NCBI GenBank assembly: GCA_023079485.1
Contig: CM041083.1
Location: forward strand, 63,431,810 to 63,495,809
Direction of reading: 5' to 3'
From: Archilochus colubris
Lineage: Eukaryota; Chordata; Aves; Apodiformes; Trochilidae
DNA length: 64,000 bases
Below are positions 23,246 to 37,101 of this stretch, one piece after another; position 1 is the first letter of the stretch; each line of letters begins with the position of its first letter. Under the pieces are notes generated by a model that saw only the letters and a list, made by a program, of their open reading frames with translations, did not search any database and was not told the DNA's origin. The position numbers and the translations under genes were made by a program.

Positions 23246-26200
23246 GCTCTAAGGGCACCAATATACTGCCTTCTGCTATCTAATTCTGCATGCCTTTTCT
23301 AGTACAAAACACTGTTCTATATTCTAACACAAGCTCTCTGAAATGAAATACATTCAGAAATTGTGTCAGAAGTAAAGGTTTGTCTGTTCAAGAGAATCTG
23401 TTTTATCTTCCCTTTGATGGATGAATCCTCCACTCCAATCATTTCTAGAACAACAGACAAAATAATAGATTTTCAGCATGCCTTTATTACTGTTCCTGTA
23501 TACTTATCCACACAACATACATAAATACCACTGTGATTTTTGCTTTAAAATATGCAGCAATGTTTTGGCTTAGGGTTGGTAGCAATAGTACATTTCCTAT
23601 GCTAGCTTTTTCAGCTGCATCAGTGATTCCTGTCGCCCCCACTAATCCAGCTCTAAGATTCTGGGGCTTCCAGGGGTGTTGCTGAGCTAAACCAAATCAA
23701 GCACTTTTTACTTTCTGTTAAAGTCAAAGGAACCCTGAGTTCCTTAGGGTGCTTTTTCCTCTTTTAGAAACTTGTGCTGTAAATAGTGATGCATATAAAT
23801 CAACTCAGTGAAGCACTACATATTTCATTAAATGCAGTCAAGTTGTGGGTTAATAGAAGTTCCAAGTGAAAATATTATGATATCTCATTGCATATATTGT
23901 AGATTTAATGTAGTGTAAACAATAGTAGCTTTGAGCCATTGTAAATCCCATCCGGACGTCGTCAATATAGTTCAAAATACAAGAAGGGAAATCTCTAAGG
24001 TTAGATGTGCTCATATAGCCACTGTGCATATGTGAGTCATTCTTTTATTGTTTTTAAAAGAACAGTATAGCTTTGCGGGGTGTAGGTAAGGCAAAGTGTA
24101 ACCTCAGACTTTTTTTGTGTTTTGTTTTTTTGTAAGTTAGGTCGATTTGCTTTAATTACAAAAATAACTTCTGAAGCAAGTAATTGCTTCCCTACCCTCC
24201 TGGAGGACACAAGTGGGAGTTGTGTAAGATAAATTGGAAAAACTAGTCTCATTATTGGCAGTCCCTACAGTCTTTGTTGTTATGCTATATGGGAATAATC
24301 AGTATATCTTCTAGTTTTCCCCCCTTACCAAACATTACTTTCAAGCAAAATAAAAAACCACCATCTGCAGTTCTATGGAAAAACTCCATAGTCAGAGGAT
24401 TTGGAAGTTGTTGGTTTGTGTGGTGATACCTTGTGTGCAGTTCAAGTGACTACATGTGACAGGAGTTAAAAACAGGAAAATTGACCAGAACTGTTCATTT
24501 AGAAATCCTAAAACATGACAGTAAGGACTGTAAAAGTGTCTTTCTTTGAAAGTGTCTTCTGATTCTGTTATTGCTGTTGAGGCACTTCTCCTCAGTCCAA
24601 CATTTGGTGTTACAGTTTATGCAGATTACAGTATAAAGAACTTTATTTACTGGTACTAGGAGCTCATGTGTATAGGATTATAGGGAAGACTGCAAAAAGA
24701 TTTGACACAATGTAAATATTTGGTTCTCTAAAGCCCCTCTTGTAACCTCAAGCACTCGATATGGCTATAGCTTTCTATAAACCCTTTGTTCTTTTTTCAG
24801 TCTACTACCATTTTACAACTTTAAAACCGTTATCAAGAAAACATTAAAAACTAAAGGATCACATTATTTTAATATCCACTGCGTAAGGTAGGAATCAAGC
24901 TTTGCATATGAGGTTAAATTATGTGACTGGTGTTTGCTATACAATCAAAAAATAAGAATTTGATCATTTAGTTTAATTTCATGAATAAAGATTTAAGGCC
25001 ACCAATACTGTTATGAAAAGATGACTACTGCAAGTAACTCTGAGCTGTCAAAGATTTCATTGGCCTACTTGAGTCACTTGAAAGTTATTGGGGTAAATTA
25101 TGAAAAATATTATTTGTAAATCTTAGTAAACACAAGTAACAGATAACCTTAATCACAACAAACCAACCAGGTGTCCCCAAATGCCAAGTCATTGTTTTGG
25201 TAATACAGTACATGTATTATGCTTGGACCTTAGGAGGACTTAGGTCATTTCTCACAGAACTGTCTCATCAACAAAGAAGGGAATAGATTCCTGATTACTA
25301 GAAAGTGAATAAGCAGTGAATAAGCTGGAAAGGAATAATAAGTCATTCATTGTCAAAATGGAAACCTGTGTTACCTGCTTTCCTTAGAGGTCTCTCCCAG
25401 GTCAGCTGCTGTTTGAAATGTGCACTGTTATAAGTGGATGAACATGTTAAAGGGTATGTCTTGCCAAAATGCCACAGTGGATGTTCAGGCATTTTGGATA
25501 ACAAGATGAGAATTCAAAATTATCTTGATAAAGAGGGATTCTAAGGAGGCTGGAGAACACCCTGGAGGTTTTTACAGACAAATAGCATCAACATATCACA
25601 AATAGCTTAAACATAGTTGCATGTGCTTTGGGAGTAGTTCAGATGAAATTGAGGATAGAGGGGGTGTTATCTAGCAGTTTTTGTGATTCTTCAGCACAGA
25701 TTGTATACTTCCCTAAATGAATTTCTGCAAAAACCAAGCATAAAAATACATTTATTATATCCATGAGCTTACATGTCATATGGATTCTGTTCTCCCTGTC
25801 CATATTGACTTTGGATTGCAGATTCAGGTTATAGAGAGAAATTTTGCATTTAACTATAAATAATAGTGTCTTGCAGTCTAGTTCCTTTCATTGAAGGATC
25901 TTAAAATGTCAAAATCTTCCTTTTTCTAAAAATCAGAGGAATACTATCGTTGTTCCTCAAAGGAGTAAACTGAAATCAAAACCATGAAATTATTCGTTCA
26001 ACCAGGTCCACAGAACATCAGTGACATATGAATTGAAATCTGTAGATACTAGGCTTGTACTTTGAAAAATATCTTTACATTTGAGTCACATATGTTTAAT
26101 AGTAAATTTTGTGAACATAGTTCATTTATTTATTTCTTCTAGCATGTTCTCACACAGATCCTTTTTACATCTTCATTTTTTTATGTTATGTCTATATTTA

Positions 26201-27174
26201 AAATTAAGTATCCTTATCATACAGCACTTTAGTGCTGTAAATGTAGAGAACCAATTTGCTCTCTTTTGCTAAGCTGTTCTTCAGATTCCTCTTGCTTGTT
26301 AAATGCCCGTTGTTAGTGAGGGCTTTGGTTTAGCGTCTGAAAAACTAGATGAATTTAGCCATGAGATGTTAATTTAAAACAAAAATAAATACATTTCTGC
26401 CATGCCCTGAAAAATCTGAAGCTGGCTTTGGACTACAATTTCATAGGTTTTGTGACAAATGAGGCATGAAACAAATTGGCAAACCCACAATGTCCAAAGT
26501 ACAGTGGTACAGTGTGCTCTCTAATTCCCAGCCCTAAAGATCTCAGCAAAGGTCACAAATGAAACAAACTCAAAAATAATCAACTCCTCAGTCAAAATAC
26601 AATTATTAAGGTTTTCGTTTGCTACAAAGAAGCAGTTGTAAAAGAGGTACTGGAGCAAGTTCTTTTGTGCACTAAGGGAAAATCAACAGCAAGGTGTCAA
26701 AACAGAAAAATGAAACTCTGCAGGTGAAGCTGTCCTTGGAGCCAAAAGAAACCAGCACTTACACAGAAGTGCAAGTAAACTGTTGGAGAATGGAAAAGGT
26801 GTTTGGCGCTGATCTGCAGAGTGTGTCAGCATTGCATTTGGCCCAAACAGGAAAAGCCTGTGGACTAGAGTCATGCTCTGTAATCATGCACAGGTCCTTC
26901 AAGCAACCTCCTGCCAAGGTTTCACTCTGAGGGGCACAACTCCTGTAGCTTTTGCCTCCTTTTCATCGTGGAGAGTGGGATTAGCACTTCCTCCATGTGG
27001 GAAGTTGAAAAGTAAAGTCAGGATGCCTAAAGACACTGCAGCTGGCAACACATTTCTTTATATATTTGATACCCTCATTTTGCAGAGGCAGAGTACTACA
27101 GATGACTGTGTATGGATCTGCCTCCGTTTTCTCAAGTACATTATTTATGAACTCTTCCAGAGAAGGACAAAAAA

Positions 27175-27627
27175 GCTGGTGAAGGGTCTGGAGCACAGAT
27201 CTTATGAGGGAGGAGTGGCTGAGGGAGTTGGGGTTGTTCAGTCTGGAGAAAAGGAGGATGATGGGTGAAGACCCTGTCACTCTCTACACCTGAAAGGAGG
27301 TTGTAGCAAGGTGGGGGTTGGGCTCTTCTCTCTAGTAGTGAGCAACTGGGCAAGAGGAAGTAGCCTCAGTTTATACCAGGGGAGGTTTAGATTAGATACT
27401 AGAAGAATCTTCTTCATTGAAAGGGTTATTAAATGCTGGAATAGATTGCCCAGGGTGGTGGTTGAAACACCATCCCTGGAGGTGTTTAGAAGACATGGTG
27501 CTTAGGGAGAGGGTTTAAGCACTAGACTTGGTAGAGTTAGGTTGATTACTGGTAGAGTTCAGTGATGGTTGGACTTGAAGATCTTAGAGGTCTTTTCCAA
27601 CCAGAGTGAGTCTGTAATTCTATGATT
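27175..27627 (+). mobile_element. CR1 LINE 3' fragment with terminal motif
   Basis: CR1 end of ORF2 and 3' UTR: gaagggtctggagcacag, gagggagttggggttgttca, ggtttagattagatac, tgctggaatagattgccca, ccatccctggaggtgttta and ggttggacttgaagatctta. It ends at ctgtaattctatgattt, one clear copy of the CR1 tail motif. In translation YQGRFRLDTRRIFFIERV and KCWNRLPRVVVETPSLEVF are still in one frame (27311-27505). Sense orientation, 5'-truncated. Confidence 0.95.
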
Positions 27628-28024
27628 TGTACAAATGCTGAATACCATGTTTGATTTTATGGACAAATATGCTCTTAATGCAATTTAAATATAACTTAAG
27701 TGTAAGAAGTTTCTGTTTTGTTACTTGTTTCTGAAACAGAACTTGTAGTCCTTTAATGAAAAGAGTTGTAGAGGGATAGAAATTACACTGGTTTTTATCT
27801 AAGTAATACAAATAGCATAAAAGATTTATTCTCATACAGAATATGGGTGATGCATTCTCTTTTAATAGACTCCTGTTTTGCTTTCATTTTTGGTTTTACT
27901 AAATGATAGAATAGCAGTGTAGAATTAGCGTGTAGTCCAGTGAGAGTCCTGATAAATAAATATGTGAATTTTAGTGTACATCTACCTCAGCCCAATTGTT
28001 TTTTTTCTGGTGCAGAAACTCACA

Positions 28025-28070
28025 TGTATGTAATGTGTAGGCATCACTGTATGTAATGTGTAGGCATCAC
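28025..28070 (+). repeat. Perfect 23-bp tandem duplication
   Basis: The 23-bp unit that begins tgtatgtaatg and ends ggcatcac is present at 28025-28047 and identically at 28048-28070. Zero divergence points to a recent duplication or an assembly artefact. Confidence 0.95.
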
Positions 28071-30960
28071 TTGTGTTTTGTTTGACAAATCTAGAGGTAA
28101 TTTTTAATGTTAAAAATAAGTAGAGTTAATTTTCTGTAGATTGTGATAAACTCTGTGAGCTTCTTAGCAGATGAGTGATTTGATGATAGCTTAATACATT
28201 TGCAAGGTAGGAATACTTGTTTAAGAACTGTTAGGTATGAGACATGGAATAAAACACTCAACACTTCTGAGTTGCTCTATCCTTGTTCCCACTGCCAAGT
28301 CATTTTTGAAGCAGTTATATAGCAATCAGCAGACCATCTTCAGGAAATGCCTGCTTGGAAAAGATGGAAAATTGGACTCCACATGACCAACAGTCACAGA
28401 TTTTCAGTAAAATTTCCATCCCCATTCTGTATACTGATCTGGCTTGTCTGGCACGTGCATTATGGGGGACAAAATCTACCTTTTCCAGTTACTCTATTCC
28501 CAAGGAAATCCTACAGGTCTTAAAAGAAGTCTTCTAAAAATATTAGCTTAAAGAACATACACAAAAAGAAATCACATTCCTCTTTGCAATTCATGCACTG
28601 TATCTGCACATTTTTCTAGTTCATGTCTTAATTATGTGTTTTGATTTGAGGTAGGAGTAGGGTAGTCTAGTGGAAGTATTTAATATATCTAACTTCTCAG
28701 CTCTTCCAGATGAACTTGGAGGCAGTCTGCTGGGATTTGCAAATACACACCTATACCCTTACTGAACAAGAGGAGTTTTCTGATTAAATGGGGTACAAGA
28801 ACTTGTCTCCACGTGACCTTAAAGTACTTATAGGAATAGATTATATTTTTTAATCATGCAGCCTTCTATGATTTCAATTCATGTTGTGGCATTTAGTTCT
28901 CATTATTATACTTCACATTATACAGCAGTTTCCATCTGGGAATGTTAAAGCAGGTGCATTTGCCATGTTATTTCTCAAAATATTCCTCTGAAAGAAATAA
29001 GCATTCATCGTATTTAGGCATATGGAAAACTCAGCATAGAAAAATGTAAATGGCATGAAAAAAATCATCTGGGTTGCTTGTAACAAAGTGACCTCCAGAA
29101 CATGTTCAAGTCATTTAAATGTACCTTGCACTCCAATATAAGATTTCAGATTTTGCTCAGAAATGAGGTATTCTTTTTCCATAAATACAGTTTATATTGT
29201 CTTGCAAATGAATAAAGAACAACTATTAAGGTTTTTTAAAGGGGCAATATTAAAATCAGTTTTCTTGTTCACGATAAAAAGTTGTTTTTAATAGGAGAGA
29301 GACTAAGAAATATACTGTTAAATTCTTTACCATCTTCTCTATTCCTCATGTCTTCACTGCTCTTCAGTTTGTTGTCCTTCAGAACCTTGTTCTCTGCCTA
29401 GCAGTGACCATCTCTGATTTACACTGGACTTCAAGAAACATTTTTCAAGATTTCCACCATTCTATACACAAGATATGCATAGGATAAGACAGGAGGTTAT
29501 TTTTATCTCTAAGACACCTTTTGATTGCTTAAGTGTTGGTTCTAAGGAGAACAGGACTGTGTTGTCTGAACCTAGGAGTCTGTTGCCATTTCAGGTGATC
29601 TAGATAATCCCACTGGACCTCCAAGTGCCTTTTGAGGAAGGCATGGATCTTCCATATATTCTGTGTCACATTGTTGGCCTCTACTCTCTTGTATCCTAGG
29701 ACAACTAACGTGGCATAATATACCATTATTGGGGAAATGGAATCGCAGAGCAGGCACTAACAATTCCTGTCAGCACTGGGTAGAGACAAGACCACAGTTA
29801 ATTCAGACAGATTCTCAGCACTGACAGAGCTCATCTTGAACCGATGCTGAGTGTATTGATATCCCCAAATTTGACATGACATGCTAGGCTTTAGAGCTTC
29901 ACGTTGCAAGACATGAACTTTTATGTCTTTTGACCCCTCTGAGGAGTTGTGTCCTCAATTGGGATTGTCTGCCTCTTATTCAGGAACACAGTGCTTCCCA
30001 GGGTCACTGGGATAAGGAGTCATTGATTTGGTGACATTTCATTTCACATACTTTCCTAGAACCTTTGGAATTGTTTGTTCCAAAACACTCACAGTCAAGC
30101 CACTTCCGCACCACAGAGAAGTCATACCTCATGAGGCTGAAAGGGTCTTTTAATGGAGTTGTTTCTGTTTCATATCAGCCCTATCAGCTGACTCTGAAGT
30201 TTCACTTTAGACTTTGAGGATGCTACAGTGTATTTGGTAGCTCTTTCCATGGCTGAACTACCTTACAAAAAGCATTTGTTCATGTGTAACTTCGGTACAC
30301 TGTTACTTAAGAAAGAACAGTAGACTCTCAGTGTCATTCTAAAGTTTTTGTCTGGTTTTGCTTGATAATTTTAACAGTCCTTGACTGTCTTTGCCAATTA
30401 TAAAAGTAAATGCAAAAACTTAAGAGATTTAACTTAAAATTACTGCAATACTAATAATTGAAAAATTAAAATACTAAGAGAAGGGCACAATTTTCTTATC
30501 AAACATGCAAGGACAGGGTGGTCTTCATGCTGTTCAATCAAGAATACTTGCAGAAGTGGTGAATTTTAATATTTATTTTTTTTAAGGCTTTCTTTTCTGT
30601 GTTGTGCTTGTCAACCCCTCTTGGGTCCAGAAAAATGGTTTCATTTAGGTCTTCAGGTTAACAGGAGGTGTTGTTTACCTGATACAGGACAAGACGCTGA
30701 CTATCTTGTTCCAAACATCAAGATTTCGTATACATATAAAAAAGGTAGAAAAGAGAGAAGCTGAAATCACACAAGATTTTTGAGGTTAAAGTCATCCTGA
30801 CCGAGGAGGATGATTAAGCTGTGTTAATGTACATAATAATTCATGCCATGTGCTCATCTGTATCCAGAGCCACCACTTTGGAATTTTTCCCACGGCTAGA
30901 CTTTGGTTTTACAAATGCACTGTCATTTTGTTACTACTCTTTGAATTTTTTCATTTGTTC

Positions 30961-31001
30961 CTGTTTTGTTGTTTGTTTTTTTTGCTTTTGTTTTTTTTTT
31001 C
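30961..31001. repeat. T-rich low-complexity tract
   Basis: A run of T with scattered G and C (gtttg, gcttttg). It could also be a decayed poly(A) tail on the minus strand, but no insertion is recognisable next to it. Confidence 0.8.
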
Positions 31002-31699
31002 TTATTTATAAATAAGATTCTCCAGAATGGCAGGACAGAATTTTAGTTTTTCTATATAGCATTCCTAGGTTTTTGTAAGGGTGCAGTTCACCTTAGCTAA
31101 GTCACTTAATAAAGTTTATAAGCTCTAAAATGAATATATAACTTCTTTGTTAATGTATTTTTCTCGTAATTCAGTGATGGTTTTCTTTAAGCCTTTAAGT
31201 ATTGAAGAGCTATTTTAGCTACTAGAGAATTATAATACTCTATCTTAATTCATATCTTCTGCAGCAGGTCAAGGAAAACAAAATTATATAAACAACCCTA
31301 AGAAAAATAAAATTCTTCCTCTCTGAATATTGGAGCCATCTTCTCCACACAGTTGTTTAGGAGTTGTTGGCACACATGAATATGAAAATATACAGAAGGT
31401 TCCTCCCAATGTCATGATTCAGGACAAAGTCCTTTAGGAAGCATTTTAGCTTCACATGCTATTTCTGATTCTGCCTCATTGTATGATTGAAGCTGTGCTC
31501 TGCTGTGTATAGGCAAAGACTGAAAATACTCTCTTGAGAACATGGGAACTGTGTTCTTGGGACATGTGTTCTGACTGCACAACAAGCTGAGGTGCTGACC
31601 CATCTGGTCCTTCTCCCCTGTCCCAATTCCTCCATTACTCTGTATCTGACACTCACAGAACGCCACTGAACTAATTCCACACACTAACAGCAATAAAAT

Positions 31700-32460
31700 G
31701 TCCACATTTTTCTGTAGTTAGTTTTCTGCTGGTTTGGTGCACCGAAAAGGCAATCCATGGCCAGATAAGTCTCAGGCAACACAAGGCAAGGTTCCAAGCT
31801 TATGTCTTCTCTCTTGGGAAAGAAGATTGTGACAGCAAGCTGATAGATTGGCTTGAACTGCAGCTTCAGTTGCAAAACCAAAAGCCAATTTTGCATGGAG
31901 TAAATACCTTCTGGTTTTCATTCATGGGTTGTGTAATGTGATGAGACCCTTTTGATGAGATCTTAATGTTTAATCATCTTCTCCTGCTTCCTAATCCCTT
32001 CCTCTACTACTTTCTCCTCTTTACCAGAAGGTCTGTCCTACTCTTGACCTGAGGCCTGCTGCCTGTGGCCAGCAGCTCCCGTTCAGCAGAGTATTGGAGA
32101 CAGAATGGTGTTTTCTGTTACATATCTGAGCTGTCATTTTGTGTCTGTCATTCTGGGTCTGTCAGTTACTCCTAGTTCTGAGCTGAGTGAGTTGATTAGA
32201 CTGATTAAAGTAGGTGTCTGAATTGAGAGGGTTAAAGAGCATCCATCTGTTCTGGGTTTACTGCTGCTTCAGTGGAGGCAGGAAGGCCAGGAATTAGTGA
32301 GTGGCTTAGTCCTTTCTCACTGCTGGCAGCTGACAGGAGCACTGATGAGGTGATAATGAACTAAAAAGTCTGCCCTGTTGGCTGGGTGGGAAAGGGACCC
32401 AGACAGTGGGCAGGTCTCACCCCTGTTCTTGCCAAGATTTTCACATTTTAATAGAATCCA
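31700..32460. repeat. Possible decayed LTR-like or unclassified repeat
   Basis: The composition changes here to a more GC-balanced sequence. The start (gttttctgctggtttggtgca) resembles what I remember from some avian LTRs. The rest cannot be matched with confidence and no terminal repeats are visible. It may equally be unique intron sequence. Confidence 0.25.
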
Positions 32461-35400
32461 TCTAGAGCAAAATTAACAGGTATATTTCCTGGATGAATTT
32501 CAGTAATGTAACTTATTGCCAGCAGATATGAAAGAAATATGTATTGTGTTACTTGCAGCATGGCGGCTCTGTGCGGTTCAGCAACAGACAGCCCAGTCAA
32601 ATAAGAGCAAATGGCAGAAACAGGAATGTTTATCAAATGCAACTTCTTTTAAAATACTATCTGAGATTCTGCAGAAGATAACTTTTCCATTTTAATTCTG
32701 ATTGTTGGTGGCACTTAGTAACTTTTTTTTGACACTAGAAATTAATCCTTGAAGTATTCAAATTGAGATTTGCAGATACATCCTAAAGGCACTGTTTTGC
32801 GTTCTGCCTCTTTGGGTGCTACAAAGTATTAGTTTTCTTATTTCTTCTTTAAACCTCTGTCTTTCACAAGGACATATTTCACATGCCCTGTAACCTCACT
32901 ATATTTTACTTTTGACACAAGTCTGTCTGATGCTAAGCATGAGTGTTTATTATATGTGTATGCTAACACAGTATGAATATACCAGAATATCAAGGCGTAA
33001 GAAGCGCTTTAAGTGAGTGGGAGAGCTGAGGAATACAATGTAGGCACTCAATGGACTTCTTAAATTAGCATATGGTATTCTTCTCAATTTTCTTGTTGCT
33101 GACAGACTCAATAAAGGTTCGAGATTTTACAGGTCTTTAATTTATAGAGTCTACAGAGAGTGTGAATATGAAATCTCTTTGTAAGAATTTGTCTTTTTCT
33201 TAGAAAACAATGCTAAGAGTTTTGCAAGCTGGGTTAGAAACTGTTTATTCTGTAGTCAAAGTGTTTGGAAGGCAACTTCATTCATAGAGGGTAAACCTCT
33301 GTGACCTTTATGCAGAGCATTGAGGGTGTTGCATACAGGGAAGATCACGACCCCAGAGTCTCCGGTGGCTGTTGATTGAAACCTTGTGTCTCAAGAAATA
33401 AATGTTTAAGAACACTTCCTTATAAGACCTGAGCTGCATACACAGACTTTTTTTATAGTGATTTAACTATTTTGGTAGAAGGTGTTTCTTCCCCTGCCCC
33501 CCTTCTGGTCCTAACAGAAGGGCTAACTCAGCACAATCATTACTACAACCCTCTAGATTGAATGCAATTTTGTCATTATAAATATGACTTAAATTGACAC
33601 AGCTTCTTTTCCTAAGGCCATAGGCCCGAACTTTTTATGCCTATGTCTAGATGACTTTAACAATGTCTGCATTCATGGCATTGCATATATCATCTGCAGT
33701 GATGTGTTTTGTAGTATAAACCTGTCCAAAAAGGGAAAAATTGCTGACTTCAGACTTAGGAAAAGACAACTCTAATGCGTGGAATTGGATGTGAAGGTTG
33801 TTGGGAGATATGGAAAGACCTTATAGAAACTGCATTTGCTTGTTTAATTGTGAGCAGCCAGACAGATTGAAGCAAGTATTTTCATAGAGTTTATTTGATT
33901 TCTCTAAATGCCCTTCCATTCAGAGGAAGAAAATCAGGAATTTTAGACATTCTTACTTCATCACCAGCCTTGTTCACATGGACCTTTAGCAATGTTAGGA
34001 AGGAGTGCAAATAGTCCTGCTTATACAGCCAAGGTATCTAACCACTTCCAGATTAGATCTGTCCTTTCTTAACTGGTGAACTGTTCTGCTTTGTGAGCTC
34101 TAACAGTGCACATCATACTGTATACAGTCAGGACTCTAACACCAAAGCTACCAAATGACTGTCTCTTTTCCCAGTGCTTCATTTTGTAACATGAATGTTG
34201 TGATTCAGAAGAGTTTCACCTGAAATATTTGGAAGAGGTAGCAAAGAGTTAACATTATGGACTGTGATATATGACTGGCAAAACCCAGCCAGTAGTAGTT
34301 CATAGTTTTCAAATTAATTAAAATGAATGTATCTGTGTTCTCATTCTTTTATTTTGTCAGGCAGGGTATTTGTTGAAAAGATACACCATGTAGGATAATA
34401 TGAGATGTGGTTGATAACTAATGAATCTCAAAAAGCAATCTGTCCACTTGCAACTCTTTCTCAAGTGTCTCCCTCAAATAATGCCAGCAGTGGTGTTGGG
34501 TAGGGTTGCCAATGATCCTCCAGCTATAATGTCTTTCATTTCTTCTAATAGAACGGATGGGAGGTTATCAAATGGCATTCTTGTGCCTGGCTTTTGTCGT
34601 TTTTTGTTCTGATCAGATCAAGTTCATCAAAACTTCTCCCAAAATAATTTATGCTCAAACTTCTGTGGCTGAACAGGATTTTCTCCTCTGTTGTGTAATT
34701 ACATGGTAAGTACAGATTACTGCTGTTCTGTTTTGCGTTGTAACCATTCACTCACTTGTGATACATGCCTATTAGTCATGACTAAAATAAAAACCATTTT
34801 GATACGGAGAACAGGAATGAAAATTTTGCCATAGAAAGGTATCTGTTCATGCACACTTCAGAATGACACTGATTTAATTGTGATCAAATTATCTTTATGA
34901 GTCTTGTCCTCTCCTTCTCCTATCTTTGTACAAGGTCTGTTTGGAAGCAGACTCTGAAAACTAGAGCCACTGCATAAAAAGAAAAAAATTAATCTCCAGA
35001 TTTCTTATTTTCAAGCCTTGGACATGAAGTCACTCAGCTTTCTCTTCTATCTAATGTCTATTTTCATTATTTTGTAGGTTGATAGGCTCCAGGTAAAGTT
35101 TTCTAACTCTTGGGAGAATTAAGAGAGCTATATATTATAATGAAAAGTAAAGCAGAAAAACATTTGTATCTTGATTAAAAGTATTTCTTGGTGCTCCAGG
35201 TAGCAATTTCCATAGATGAATTTTCACAGCCCATTGATATTGAGCGTCCCATATTTTTTCTCTCAAGGAAACCAGAGTGTGCTGTTTTTAAACTTGATTA
35301 TGGGTTAGAAAATACCAAGTAATTATCTGCCCAGATATGCCATATTCACAAGTCTGGGTGTTTGTCAGACTTGCTGATCCTTCTCAGTAAACATTCTAAT

Positions 35401-36334
35401 CTGCTTTAGTTTCTTACTACTGTTTAATGACTGCTTCCTTCTGCAAGATCATCCACAGAAACCAAGGTGGCTGCCTTTCCACAGGAAGTATGTGAATAGT
35501 GTAAGGGTACATTTCATGGCATTGTGCAGAGCTCAAGACAAGCACTTTAGCCTAGGAAACATTTCCTTTTGGATGAAGATGTATAGAAACTTCTTTGGCT
35601 TCTTCCAGGGCTTTCTTGACATTGCTGCCATTGTGATGAAGTTTCTCGGTATCACTGATTTTAGTGATGGCATAGAGCCAAAGTCACTGTTGCTTTTGGC
35701 TGTATAGAAAAAAAGACAGTATAAAAATACCTTGGAGAAGAAAAAAGAGTACTTTAAAGAAGTACTTTTTCAGGCTGAGAGGATGGTCCTGTGTCTTTTG
35801 TATCAAATTAGTAATGAAGCTAATTTTTTAACACCATAATTTTTAGGATATTTCATGGCGGAGATGCTGGGTGCAGCAGCATTTGAAGAATAACATTTCC
35901 TTGCTGAAAACATAGAGTGAGTAAAAAGAGTAAAAAGAAAGTTGACTGGCTGCACTTCTCTGCTGTGGTTCATTGCTTCTTGGGAGGTTCGTTTTGGAGA
36001 GCAGGTGCCCCTGTTCTTTCCTACTTGCTCCACTATATCTTGCTTGATTCAGTACAGTTTTCTTTCGTGACAGGGTGCATAGTGACAATTCTTCCATTCC
36101 TTCACATTCCATGATACCTATCACTGCAGTCATAGGTAAAATTCCTTTCTCCTTCAATCTGAAAAGATAACCATGTCCATTTCTGAGCCCTGATGCCTAG
36201 CTAGAATTTTACCTACAGCTTTAAAAGGCACCTCTAGAAAGTGAATGTTTGGGCTTAATTCCAATGAGACTTTACCTTCTCATGTTAAAAGTATGTTTAT
36301 AAGCTAGGGTTTAAACATAAAAATGTGTCTACAG

Positions 36335-37101
36335 TGGGATAACTTCGGCTAAGGGCCAAACTCCACCCAGCTGCTCACTCCACCTCCCCAACACAACTGG
36401 GGAGAAGATAGGATTGAGAAGGCTCCTGTGTCATGATACAGATGGGGAAATGGCTTCCTCAACTTAAGGAAAATTTATTTATTGCAAATTAAAGTAGATT
36501 TCAGTAGTGAGAAATATAAACAATAAACCAAGACCTTTTCTCCCCCATATTCCATACTCAACTTCACTCCATCACTCCAGACCCTCAGTGAGGTGCAGGG
36601 AGGAATGATATGGGTATGGTCAGTACATAGCTTCTCTTTGCTGTTCCTTCTCTCTCACACTTCTCCCCTGCTCCAGCATGGGCTCTCACCCTGAAGTTGC
36701 ATTCTAGGGTTGCAGAAAAAATCTGCCTAGACATGGGCTCTGTGAAGACTGCAACTGATGCCAGCTCCAGCATGGACTGTCCACAGACTGCAACAGATAT
36801 GAGCTTCAGCTCCTGGGGCACCTCTTCCCCCTCCTTCCCTGACCTTGATGGTCCCACTACTGTTTCTCACTCTCTCCTCCACCATCCTCTTCCTCTGCCT
36901 GTGTGATGGCGTTTGCCCTTTCTGAAAGGGCAAAATGGCAGAGGTTCCATCAGCTTGGCTGAAGGGCTCAGCTGTGCCCTGCATTAGGTCCATTGGAGCA
37001 GCCAGGAGCTGGCTGTGTCCAGCACAGGGCTGGCCCAGTCTCTTCTTGCAAAGGTTTCTGCAGTCCCCCCACTGCCATCACCTCATTGTAGACCCCAAAT
37101 A
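36335..37101 (-). mobile_element. Solo-LTR-like avian endogenous retroviral element, diverged
   Basis: Blocks such as ggctaagggccaaactcc, acccagctgctcactcc, acaactggggagaag, ctgctccagcatgggctc and ctcctggggcacctcttccc match an abundant avian LTR family as I remember it. On the minus strand the element would begin near 37101 (tatttgggg, compare the family's TG-initial start) and end near 36335. Internal repeated units of the form ctccagcatgg plus gactgcaact are typical of it. There are no gag, pol or env frames, so this is a solo LTR or fragment. The family name and exact ends are not certain. Confidence 0.65.
36912..36934. repeat. Near-perfect palindrome, 11-bp arms around one base
   Basis: tttgccctttc and gaaagggcaaa are exact reverse complements around a single T. 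The palindrome lies inside the LTR-like element. Confidence 0.9.

Larger units (their letters stand above)
16922..27174. other. Giant ERC1 intron, first 10 kb
   Basis: This is the start of an intron of about 44.2 kb. It is AT-rich, with simple repeats at 19393-19412, 20667-20696 and 23234-23245. A composed stretch at about 21820-22030 carries an octamer ATGCAAAT (21984-21991) and a CATTGT SOX-type motif (21876-21881). No additional exon of the gene and no other coding gene is recognisable. Confidence 0.6.
27628..36334. other. Giant ERC1 intron, middle part
   Basis: AT-rich intronic sequence. It holds a 23-bp perfect tandem duplication (28025-28070), a T-rich low-complexity tract (30961-31001) and a possible decayed LTR-like stretch (31700-32460). 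Two overlapping minus-strand open frames at 31412-31705 show no domain. No gene is supported. Confidence 0.6.

Noticed and set aside
36327..37093. 7-bp inverted termini (gtctaca and tgtagac) suggesting a DNA transposon
   Set aside because: Similarity to the avian LTR appears to continue to about 37101, past the putative right terminus, so the inverted match is probably coincidental.
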